From Dryococelus australis (lineage: Eukaryota; Arthropoda; Insecta; Phasmatodea; Phasmatidae): DNA of 64,000 nucleotides. A program made the position numbers and the translations under genes. Position 1 is the first letter of the stretch. Each line of letters opens with the position of its first letter. The notes under the pieces are model-generated. The model was not told where the DNA came from, did not search any database, and saw only the letters and a list, made by a program, of their open reading frames with translations. The stretch is from contig CM056993.1 in NCBI GenBank assembly GCA_029891345.1, positions 275,766,900 to 275,830,899 of the forward strand, given 5' to 3'. Shown here one piece after another: positions 45,716-58,100 of this stretch.

Positions 45716-45725
45716 TTTATTTATT
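45716..45725 (-). terminator. Candidate polyadenylation signal of the glucosylceramidase gene
   Basis: The minus strand reads AAATAAATAAATG, giving two overlapping AATAAA hexamers about 290 bp beyond the stop codon at 46011. Another candidate lies near 45640. Which one is used cannot be told from sequence. Confidence 0.4.
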
Positions 45726-46010
45726 TTTTTGCTGTTGCTATTAAGGATGTGGTTTCATGAGAAAATTAACTTGCTTAAATTCATAAATTTGTTGGTTTTA
45801 TTTTACTGTGCTCGGTTACACAAATACAAATAGCATACACATATACCAGTACTGTTTTTGTATGCGTAAACATAGTGGGATGGTTCAGAAATTATGCAAT
45901 ACACCAATTCCTACTTTGTGAGTTCTAACTGACAGCATGGTGCGAGGAACCTAATGACAAACCAGGGAAATAAACATGAACAGTAGTAAACATACGCTGT
46001 TTGTACTGCA

Positions 46011-46113
46011 TCATGATTTGTAAATTATAGTGTGTATACTTCTTGGAGGGATGGTCATCTTTATGGATCCAGCTTTCATATCTGTTATCACGGTCTCTAT
46101 GCCTTCGTTTTTC
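46011..46113 (-). CDS. Glucosylceramidase terminal coding exon (103 bp)
   Basis: The acceptor TTCTGTTTCAG ends at 46114. The first base completes the Arg codon split by the intron. The frame then reads KNEGIETVITDMKAGS and IKMTIPPRSIHTIIYKS, ending TGA. The SIHT near the C-terminus is the family's usual ending. A different frame across the same DNA is open but is not homologous. Confidence 0.92.
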
Positions 46114-49100
46114 CTGAAACAGAAATAAATTGTGTGGAATAACAACTTTAAATTCGTTCAAAGTCGTTAATAACATACGTAGAGATAATGGAAAATCTAT
46201 AACACTCACACACTAATTTATTCTTTCATGACTGGATGAAAATTTTTTTTTAACTCGGCTAAATTGTTTGCAGACCAATCACAAACTTTCTGCCTTATAA
46301 TATCAGCATTTTTCAATGGCCCAGTGGAGCCACGGTGGCTGAGCGATTAGCACTCTCGTCTCCCACCAAGGCGAACCGGGCCCAATTCCCGGCCGGGTCA
46401 CCGGACTTTCGTAAGTGGGAATTGTGCCGGACAATGCCGTTGGTCGGCGGGTCCTCTCGGGAATCTCCCGTTTGCCCCGCCCCTTCAATCCGGCTCCTCA
46501 CCATATTCACTTCAATCACCCTCATCGGCTCTCAAGACCTCGCTGTTAAGAGCTGCCCAAATGTCTTCCTTCACTCAATGGCCTAGTGAAATGAGGTAGT
46601 AGCTTCAAGCATGAATGACAGCCAATAAGGAAAGAAAATTGTCTTACATGTTCACAGTACGTTAAATCCTAGCAAACAGGCAATTTTTCCCGCGATAAAC
46701 CATCATCTCTAAGATTACGCGACCTCACAAATAATTATACAAACCACCAAAAAAATCTTCATAAATTCTTGAGATTTTTTTTGCACGCAGAGTTTAAACA
46801 ATTCTCAACTGTGCAGAAGCTGTGATGTCAATTATTTAAAGCGTTTATGAATTGTGTTTTCCTGTTTGACAATTTCCTCCATTTTTGTTGTAGCTATGTA
46901 CAGACGGGTATAACACAGTTCGTGATGTCTGTACGGCTGAGTACCTCGTTTACATTAAACATTCATAATTCATGGCGGTAAAAAAAAGTCGTCTACAAAA
47001 AGAGGGTGGTCACCCCTTTTATTTTCACTACAGGGTAAGGAACTAATGAGAGTGGGTTCTTAGGTTGAAAATCCCGATAAAATAAAACAATATTTGCGGA
47101 ATTGCAATTTAATTTCACTTAGTTTCCAATATTTTGCAAGTATCAATTTTAAAATCTCGATTATACACTTGTCTGTTCAGCACTTAAAGTCGTAGAAAGT
47201 TAGTTCCTTTTCAGTAAAGGAAGTAGCAAGTTGTTCGTACATAGTGAAGCAAGGAGAAGTTGGTTTGGTTCTGTGCTGACTCTTCCAACACTTTGCTGCT
47301 CGAATGTCATACGGACAACATTTTTGTGTTCCTTCTCTTCTAAAATCTTATCCATTCGTATAATAAATTTTATTCAGAATTATGGGTAGCAACGAGTAGT
47401 GCAAGAAGAGAAATATGACAATTAGAAAATATCACGCAGCTAAAAATCACCGCTGGACTATAAAATACGCGAATGAGCTTGATCAAATGATAAACATTAT
47501 GTATTCTGTTTGCTGTTACACTCAGTTTCACTTCGTCATATTATTAGCAGAATCTCGTTTGGAATAGCCACGGCCACGTTCCTAATACAAGTGTAAGATC
47601 GTGGAAAGCATTAATTGTGAATAAATATTATCTTTTTCCGCTAAAAGCTCGCATATATATCACTAATGGCCCATTTTTTTTATGTAGCTGTAGTAATATT
47701 TTTAAAAAATTTAGAATAATATACTTTTAAATATAAAACTTTAGTGAAAAGTGCAATAGCAGCCGTGGTAACCATACCAATACTGACAAAACAAACGAAA
47801 TAATAGACAATTAATCAAAAGAAAATGAAGATATAATTAAATTGAATGTGTACTGAATACAAGCTCCTGTATGGTTTGCCGCAAACAGGATATACGTAGT
47901 TCCACTCAATTCCCTGCCACTTTCATTCCATCACGAAGGTCACGTGAACCTCGCATGCGCGCAATGATGGAGTAGTCGCGACACATCAGCCCCTTGCTGC
48001 ATGCAATCTGCACAACTGTGCTGCTTGTGCAGTTGCGGTAGAGCAAGATTGCCAGAGGCAACACGAGACAGGCCATTTCACACAATCAAATATTTATTAC
48101 ATTCAATTATTTGAATATCATCCATTTTACTTTCAACAATTACATTCAAGAAAGCTTTCAAGTCTCCGTATGAAAAAATTACCCCAAAATGTTTAATAAA
48201 ACAGTGGAAAAAAACACCCAAAAATTTTTTGAAACATGTTGTATATTTCTTTGAACCCTAATATTCAATCGCCGATAACAGCTTTTATGGCAATATTAAG
48301 GAAAGTAAAGTGATAATAAGAGAGTTGTGTAATTACATTTAAAGTTGTTACTAAATAATGACGTATACTTTTTAAAAATAAAATGTAATAAATGTTCATG
48401 TAGAGAGCTTATTGAATGCGATTCATTGAAAGGCAAATGAAATGTGATATTTTGATTTAATAAATAGAATGCAAGTAAATTAATTCAATAAATACTTGAT
48501 CTTGTGAAATTGCCTTCACAAAATTTTCTTACCTTTACTATACATTTTCTTATCAAAAAATATACATAATTGTTTTTTAAAAACTGTAAACATGTACACC
48601 GATCTCTATTTATAGTGCCAGAAAAAATACAATAATGTTTGAAATTTGTATTCAAGAAAATATAGGACATGTTCTATACGAGAATCTTGAAGTAATACGA
48701 GACTTTCAAGCAATTGAAAGAGAAAATGGCCTCTATTATGACGTTTCTATGACGTCATATAGATTTCAATGAATTTAATTCAATAAAAATTGTAATTAAT
48801 TTGAAGCAAAATTTGATGATGTGTGGAAGGGCCTTTACCCACCGGATTTTTCAGATTACTTCGTAACCTATACGATTCCTACGGTCAAGCGACCACTTCT
48901 GAATTCAATTTTGGATCAAAATAGTCACTGTCGGTGAACTGCGTGCATACTGCTCTACACACTGCGGCTCGCTGTTGATCTGGCGACTAAGCTAGCAAAA
49001 CAATGTCACGTCTTGACATTACACTGCGAGTGTATTCTTTCAATTAAAAACTAATCAAGTTTGTTTTCTCTCTGCTTATACACGTTAGAGTAGGAAATGT

Positions 49101-52100
49101 TATACTAGTAGCACATTTAGGTAAGTTCACAAAAATGCGACGTTTTCAATTGATTCACGCACGAAACAAGTCACCAGACCCGTATCAAAGTGAATTTCAC
49201 GTCAGGCGAAAAGATACACAATGAGAATAGAATAAGATTCATAAGAGGCCTTTGAAAAGGGCCCAGTCAACCGCGAACATCGTATATTCGCTCGCGGTCT
49301 CTTGAAGTATAGGCAGTTCCCGCTATCTTCAGACTTTCTGAACCAAACCTATGAAAACTCTCCATGTTGGTAACACGTTTGGTTTTTCATAAATATGTAT
49401 CGCAAGCGTTTTATGCTTCTGTTGACATAAAAGTCTCTTATTGTTGGTTAGATTGAACTTTTGATAATATCTTAATTCTAAATTACAATATTTCATTTAT
49501 AGTTAATACTAATAAAAACAGAGGTAAAATATGAATGTAGGTAATGTTTAGTAAGAAATATCACTATACTGAGTGTGCATGAAAGCGTTACACTGTCTCT
49601 TTGGGGTGATTTTCTAGTCTTAGTTAAGGTTCGCTCGAATGAGGCGAAGGGATAGCTTGAAAGCCGAAATTAGTGGGACTTGTTAAAAGTTGGAAGTAAG
49701 CCAGAATGAACTATAGTTAAGCTTGGCTCACAACGATCCGTCACTTCAGTCCGTCAACCATCCGTCCATTTTTTCGTCCGTCAATTGAAAGCGACTCACA
49801 ACAATCCGTCGGGCCACGAAATGTTCAGCGTTACCACCCAACAACACGAACTTTCTCTCGCAGAGACAAATTATTTGAATTAATATAATATATATATTAT
49901 CTTTCCTTAACATTACTTATCAGCATTTCCACTGAAAATCAACAAGTCATCTTCAGTTCAATTCAATGGTGAAACGTAAAAATTAAACAACTTCACTGTC
50001 TTGTGTATTTAAAAATAAAAATATTCAGAGACAATAAACAAGTGACTGTTTTCCGACAGCCATGTTCAAGGAACAATATTACAAGGCGGTGGCCCATCCG
50101 TCCGTCGAAAGTTTAGGTTTGAGATATACTTGACGGATTGGCGGATAGAAAAAAGTAGCTCTGCGATTGGTTGACGATCACGTGACGGACGGACTGACGA
50201 GCGACTGACGGATGAAACGGATGGTTGTGAGTCCAGCTTAAGGAGATGTTTATTACACGCTTTTATTTAACTTGCCTTGTTAGTTTGTACGTTCGGGTGA
50301 AATCTTGCAAGTGAATTTTGACCCACTTGTAGGTATTCAATTGAGCTGAAACTTGGTATACATAGAGAACCCCTATGACAATGCGATAATATGGTGACAG
50401 CGACCTGTTGCTGCAGCCAGGATCGTCTTTTCACGAGGTTGTCTAGAATATGTTTTTTCTCCATTGAAAGGGCTCGTAGTGATATCAAGTGTAGTTGAGA
50501 AATCAGTGTCTAATGATTATATTTTGATTCATTAAAACTTAACAAATTGCCGAAACTAAAAGTGACAAATGAAATAACTGTGAAAAACTTTTAAAACCAA
50601 GCTTTGATTTATAAATACACTAAAAAGAGAAGAATTACTATAGTAGTTACACAATTTGTAAAACTTGTAAGATGTGGTCGAACAGCCGTAATAAACTTTA
50701 TTAAAAATTAATATGTTTTTAACAATTTATATTTAGTATATAAAAGGTTGGCGTAGTATAGAACGTATACCTCATTTGCGTAAGCGTAGTAAGCACGTAT
50801 CTTACGTAAGGCTCTTAACTATTGGCAATATAAAAACTATACCTCAGTTCCATAACCGTAGTAAGCACATATCTTGCGTACGGTTCTTGACTACTCATGC
50901 CAAGCTTTTATGTACTAAATATAAATTGATACAAACATATTAATTTCAAGTAAAGTTTACTACCGCTGTTCGACCACATCTTACAAGTTTTGCAAATTGT
51001 GTAACTGCTATAATTATATTTCTCGTTTTAGTGTATTTATAAATAAAAGTTTTGTTTTAAAATTTTTTTACAGTTATTTTTGTGAGCTAGTAGTTGTCAT
51101 GGCGACATGCAGTTGTAGCAGACGGACGGACGCACCTGTTCTGCAGTACGAGTACTGTGGCGTTGTCAGGGGTTAGGAACGCTACGTGCTCCAAGCCGAA
51201 GCTGCGCTGTGCGTGCATGCCTACACACCGTGACCCTGGAGGCACATAGCGGCTCAAATGAGCCAGTGAGTAGTACATGGGCTGCTTGTAGAACTCGTCA
51301 GCTGAGGCGTTCACTATCACAGGCGCATCGACGTTGTTTTGGACCCAGTTAGGTCCGCCAGTGACGTCCAGGGCAAGGTTCCAGTCTAACCACGCCGACA
51401 CGCCCCTGCTCACTACCTACAACATGTGTTCATGACTCTCGACACATCATCTCTTAACATCTTTCACGGGCCACTAAAAGTACACGTCCTGTAGCTAATA
51501 ATCTATCTTTATTTGCCCGGAATTCGTTACAATATGCATCCTTTCCACTATTAAGTCATAATATATTCATTTCATATAAAACAAATGTAAAGTTTTACAT
51601 ATTAGAGGCTTTTACTCTGGGGCTAAGTTGAGTGGGGCAGGCTATATGGAGTGTGGTAGGCTATATGGAAAGCGGCAGGCTATATGAGTGTGTTAGTCTA
51701 TATGGAGTGGAGCAGGCTATATGGAGTGTAGTGGGCTATATGGAGTGTGGTAGATTACATGGAATGGGGCAGATTATATGGAGTGTGATATCCTATATGG
51801 AGTGGGACAGACTGTATTGAGTGTGGTAGACTATATGGAGTGGGGCAGGCTATAGGGAGTGGGGAAGATTCTATGGAGTGTGGTAGACTATATCGAGTGG
51901 CGTAGGCTATATGGAGTGTGGTAGGCAATATGGAGTGTGGTAAGCAATATGGAGTGTGGTAGGCTAAATTGAGTGTTGTGTGCTGTATGGAATGAGGCAG
52001 GCTATAAGGACTGCGGTAGGCTATATGGAATGGGGTAAACTATATGGAGTGTGGTAGGCTATATGTACTAAGGCCGGCTATATAGAGTGTGGTAAGCTAT

Positions 52101-55100
52101 ATAAAGTGTGGTAGGCTATGTGGGGTGGGGCAGGCAATATGAAGTGAGGCAGACTATATGGAGTGATGTAGGCTATATGGAATGGGCAAGACTATATGGA
52201 TTATGGTAGGCTATATGGAGTGGGGTATGCTATATGGATTGTGGTAGGCTATATGGAGTGGGGTACGCTGTATGGATTGTGGAAGGCTATATGGAGTGTG
52301 GTATGCTATATGGAGTGGAGCAGGCTATATGGAGTGGGGCAGACTATATGGAGAGTGGTAGGCTATATGGAATGAAACAGACTATATAAAGTGTGGTAGG
52401 CTATACGAAGTGGGGTAGGCTATATGGAGTGCGGTAGGATATATGGAGTGGAGCAGATCTATATGGAGTATGGTAGGCAATAAGAAATGGGGTAAACTAT
52501 ATGGAGAGGGGCAAATTATATTGGTTGTGGTAGGCTAAAAGGAGTGTTGTAGTCTATATAGAGTGGGGAAGGATATAAAAATTGTGGTAGGCTATATAGA
52601 GTGGTGTAGGCTATATGGAGTGGGCACTCTATATGGATTGTGGTAGGCTATATGGAGTGGGCCACACTATATGGAGTGTGGTAGGCTGTATGGTGTGAGG
52701 TAGGCTGTTTATAGTGGGGAAGGCAATATGGAGTGTAGTAGGCTATATGGAGTGGGGTATGCTATATGGAGTGTGGTAGATTATAGGAAGTGTGTTAGGC
52801 TATACGGAGTGTGGTAGGCTATATGGAGTGTTTTAGGCCTTAATGGAATGGGGCAGGATGTAGGGACTGTGGCAGGCTATATGGAGTGTGGCAGACTATA
52901 TGGAGTGTTGTTGGCTATATAGTGCGGGGCAGGCAATATGGAGTGTTGTAGGTCATATGGAGTGGAGTAGGCTATATGAAGTGTGGTAGGCTATTTACAG
53001 TGTGTTAGGCTTAATGGAGTGTGGTAGGCTAGATGGAGTGTGGTAGACTACATGGAGTGTGGTAGGCTATATGGAGTTTGGCAGACTATATGGAGTAGGG
53101 TATCTATATGGAGTTGGGCAGATTATGTGGAGTGTGTTAGGCTATATGGTGTGGAGTAGGCTATATGTAATGGGGCTGATTATATTGAGTGGGTGGGGAA
53201 TATGGGTGTGATAGGCTATATGGAGTGTGGTAAACTGCATGTAGTGGAGTAAGCTATATGGAGTCTGGTATTCTATTTGGAGTGTGGTAAGCTATAAAGA
53301 GTGTGATGGGCTATAAGGAGTGGGTCAGACTATATGGGATGTGGCAAGTTATATGGAGTGTGTTATGTTATATTCTGTGTGGTAGGCTATATGGAGTGTG
53401 GTAAACTACATGTAGTGGAGTAGGCTATATGGAGTGTGGTATGCTATTTGGTGTGTGGTAAGCTATAAGGAGTGTGATGGGCTATAAGGAGTGGATCTGA
53501 CTATATGGAGTGTGGCAAGTTATATGGAATGTGGTAGGCTATATTGTGTGTGGTAGGCTATATGGAGTATGGAAGGCAATATAGAGAGGAGTAGGCTATA
53601 TGGAGTGGAGCCGGCTATATGGAGTGGGGCAGGCTATATGGAGGGTTGTAGGCTATATAGAATTACGAAGGGTATTTGGAGTGTGGTAGGCTATATTGAG
53701 TGTTGTATGCTATATGGGGAATGGTACGCTATATGGAGTGAATTGGGCTATATAGAGTGGGGTAGGCCATACGGAGTGGGGTATTCTGTATGGATTATTG
53801 TTGGTTATATAGAATTATGTAGGCTATATGTAGTACAGTAGGCTATATGGAGTGTGGTAGGCTCTATCGTGTGTGGTAGGCTAAATGGAGTGCAGTAGGC
53901 AATATGGAGTGTGGTAGTCTATATGGGGTGAGTTATACTATAATGGAGTGTGTTAAGGAATAAGGAGTGTGGTAAGCTATAAGGAGTGGTGTAGGCTATA
54001 TGGATTGTGGTATGCTATATGGAGTGTGGTAGGTTATATTGAATGGGATATACTCTATGGAATGGAGCAGGCTATATGGAGTGGGGGTTACTATATGGAG
54101 TGGGGATACTATATGGAATGTAGTATACTATATGGAGTGTGTTATGCTATATGGAGTGTGAGAGGCTATAAGGAGTGTGGTAGGCTGTAAGGAGTGTGGT
54201 AGTCTATATGGAGTGTGATAGGCTATATGGAGTGTGGTAGGCTATATGGAGCGGAGCAGACTGTATGGATTTTGATAGGTTATATGGAATGTTGCAGGCT
54301 ATAAGGAGTGTGGTAAGCTATAAGGAGTGTCGTATTCTATATGGAGTGTACTAGGCTATATGGATTGTGGTAGGCTATATGGATTGTGGTAGGCTATATG
54401 GAGTTAGGTAGGCTATATGGAGTGGTGTAGGCTATATAGAGTTGGGCAGACGATATGGAGTGTGATAAGCTATAAGGATTGCGCTAGCATATATAGAATG
54501 TGGTAGGGTATATGGAGTAGGCTTTTTGTAGTGTGGTTGTCTATATACAGTGTAGCAGGCTATATGGAGTGGGGCACACTATATGATTGTTGTAGGCTAT
54601 ATGGTGTGTGGTTGGCTATATGGAGTGTGTTAGGATATATGAAGTTTGGTAGCCTATATGGAGGGTGGTAGGCTATAAGGAGTGTGGTCTTCTTATGGAG
54701 TGCGGGAAGGCTATAAGTGTGATAATCTATATGGATTGTGGTATGGTATATGGAGTGTGGTAGGCTATATGGAGTTTGGTAGTCTATATGGTGTGTGGTA
54801 GGCTATATTTTGTGTAGAAGACTTATGGAGTGTGGCAGCTTATAAGGAGTTTGTTAGGCTATATGGAGTGTGATAGACTATATGGAGTGTGGTAGGCTAT
54901 ATAGATTGCGGTAGGCTATATGGAGTGTGGTGGGGTTATTTGGAGTGTTCTAGGATATATGGATTGTGGTAAGCTAAATGGTGTTGGGCAGACTATATGG
55001 TGTGGGGTAGGCTATATGGAGTGTTGTAGGCTAAATAGAATTGGAAAGGCTATATGGAGTGTGGTAGGCTATAAGGAGTGTGCCAGACTATATGGAGTTT

Positions 55101-58100
55101 GGTATGCTATATGGAATTTTGTAGGCTATATTTAATTTGGTAGGTTTATATTGAGTGTGGTAGGCTATAAGGAGTGTGGTAGGCTATATGGAGCGTGGTA
55201 GGATATATGGATTGTGGAAAGGCTATATGTAGTGTGGTAGGCTATGTGGATTGGGGCAGGCGATAAGGAGTGTGGTAGAATGTATGGATTGTGTTAAGGT
55301 GTAAGGAGTGTGGTAAGCTATAAGGAGTGGTGCAGGCTATATGGATTGAGGTATGCTATATGGAGTGTGGTAGGCTATATGGATTGCGGTAGGCTATATG
55401 GAGTGGAGCAGACTATATGGATTGTGGTAGGCTATATGGAGTGTGGTATGTTATACGGAATGTGGTAGGCTATATAGTATTGTTTCGCTATATGGTATGT
55501 TAGGCTAAAAGGAGTGTGTTAAACTTATGGAGTGTGGTTGGCTATAATGACTGTGGTAGGCTATATGGTGTGTGGTAGGCTATATGGTGTGTGGGTGGTT
55601 ATATTGAATGTGATAGACTACATGGAGTGGAGCAGGCTATATGAAGTGGGGATACTATAAGGAGTGGGGGATACTATATGGAATATAGTATGCTATATGG
55701 AGTGTGGTAAGCTATATGGATTGTGAGAGCTATATTGAGGGTGGTAGGCTATAGGGAGTGTGGTAATCTTTATTGAGTATTGTAGGCTATATGTATTGTG
55801 GTAGGCTCTATGGAGTGTGGTAGGCTATAAAGGAATGTGGTAGGCTAGATGGAGTGTGGTAGACTACATGGAGTGTGGCAAGCTATATGGAGTGTGTTAG
55901 TCAATGTGGAGTATGGTAGGCTATAATGAGTGTGGGTAGCTATATGGAGTAGAGTATGCTATGTGGAGTGAAATACGCTATATGGAGTGGAGTAGGCTAT
56001 ATGGATTGTGTTAGTCTGTTTGGAGTGTTGTATGCTATATGGATTGATTTAGGCTTAATGGATTTGGGAAGACTATATGGAGGGGGCAGGCTATATGGAA
56101 TGGGGCAGACTATATTGACTGTGGAAGGTTATAAGGAGTGTGGAAGGTTATATGGAGTGTGGTAGGCTATATGTAATGTGGTAGGATATATGGAATGTGA
56201 TAGGCTATATGGAGTGAAGAGTGCTATATGAAGTGGGGCAGACTGTATGGAGTAGGACAGGCTATATTTGCGAATTGTAGGCTATATAGAATTGGGTAGG
56301 CTGAATGGAGTGTGGTAAGCTATATGGAGTGTGGTAGGCAATATGGAGTGTGGTAAGCTATGTGGAGTGTGTTATGCTATATGGAATGTGGTAGGCTATA
56401 TGGAGTGGGGCAGACACCAAATGTATTGTGGTAGGCTGTATTGAGTGGGGTAGTCTATATGGAGTGGTGCAGGATATATGGTGTGGGGAATGTTATATGG
56501 AATGTGGTAGGCTATATGTAGTGTGGTAGGGTGTATGGGGTAGTGTAGTCTGTATGGTGTGGAGAAGTTTATATGGATTGCTGTTAGGAAATATTGTGTG
56601 AGGCAGGCCTTATGGAGGGGAGCAGGCTATATGTAGTCGAGTAGACTATTTGGATTTTTGTACGCTATATGGATTGTGTTAGGCTTTATGGAATTTTGTT
56701 AGGCTATATGGAATTTGGTAGGCTATGTGGAATTTGGTAGTCTTTATGGAGTGTGTTAGGCTATAAGGCCTGTGGTACGCTATAAGGAATGTGGTGCGAT
56801 ATATGGATTGAGGTAGGTTATATCGATTGTGGTAGGCTATATGGTGTGGGGCAGGCTAAATGGAGTGGAATAGGTTATATGGAGTGTGGTAGTCTATTTG
56901 GAGTGTTGTATGCTATATGGATTGTGGTAGGCTAAATGGAGTTTGGCAGACTATATGGAGTGGGGTAGGCTATATGGAGTGGTGCAAACTATATGGAGTG
57001 GGGCAGGCTATATGGATTGGGGCAAACTATATTGAGTGTGCAATGTTATATGGAGTGTGGAACTTTATGTGGAGTGTCGTAGGCTATATGAATCGGGGCT
57101 GGTTATAAGGTGTGTGGTAGGTTATATGGAGTGGGGCAGAGTATATGGAGTATGGTAGGCTATATGTATTGTGGTAGGCTATATGGAGTGGAGAGTGCTA
57201 TTTGAAGTGGGGCAGACTGTATGGAGTAGGACAGGCTATATTTGCGAATTGTATGCTATATAGAATTGGGTAGGGTATTTTGAGTGTGGTAGGCTATATT
57301 GAGTGTTGTAGGCTATATAGGTTGGGCAGACTATAATGAGTGGAGCAGACTAAATGAAATGAGATATGTTATTTGGAGTGGGGTAATGCTATATGGAGTG
57401 TTGTAGGCTATATAGGATTGTGTAGGCTTTATAGAATTGTGTAGGCTATATTCAGTGATGTATTATATATGGAGTGGAGTAGGCTATATGGAGTGGTGAT
57501 TTCTATATGAAGTGTGGTATGCTATATGGATTGCGGTAGGCTATATTGAGTGTGGTAGGCTATATGGAGTTTGGTACGCTATATGGAGTTGAGTAGGCTA
57601 TATGGAGTGTGGTATTCTATATGTAGTGTAGTAGGCTATATGGAGTGGAGTTGGCTCTATGGAGTGTGGTAGGCTATATGGAGTGTGGTAGGCTATATGG
57701 TGTTGGGCAGACACCAAATGTATTGTGGTAGGCTGTATGGAGTGTGGTATGATATATGGAGTGGTGCAGGATATATGGTTTGGGGAATGTTATATGGAAT
57801 GTGGTAAGCGCATATTTAGTGTTGTAGGCTGTATGGGGTGGTGCAGTCTGTATGGTTTGGAGAAGTTTATATGGATTGCGGTTAGGAAATATTGTGTGAG
57901 GCAGGCTATATGGAGGGGAGCAGGCTATATGTAGTGGAGTAGGCTATATGGATTTTGGTAGGCTATATGGATTGTGTTAGGCTATATGGTGTTTGGTAGG
58001 CTATATGGAATTTGGTAGGCTATATGGAATTTGGTAGGCTATATGGAGTGTGTTAGGCTATAAGGAGTGTGGAACGCTATATGGAATGGGGTTGGATATA

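Noticed and set aside
45925-46209. Minus-strand frame with Arg/His/Asp-rich segment
   Set aside because: It overlaps the glucosylceramidase terminal exon in a different frame. The homologous frame is the one continuing from the upstream exon.
51632-57934. Many plus-strand frames with Gly-Tyr-Met-Glu-Cys-Gly-Arg-Leu periodicity
   Set aside because: They are readings of the 19-bp minisatellite. The peptide period of 19 residues is simply three DNA units, and there is no start, splice or homology support.
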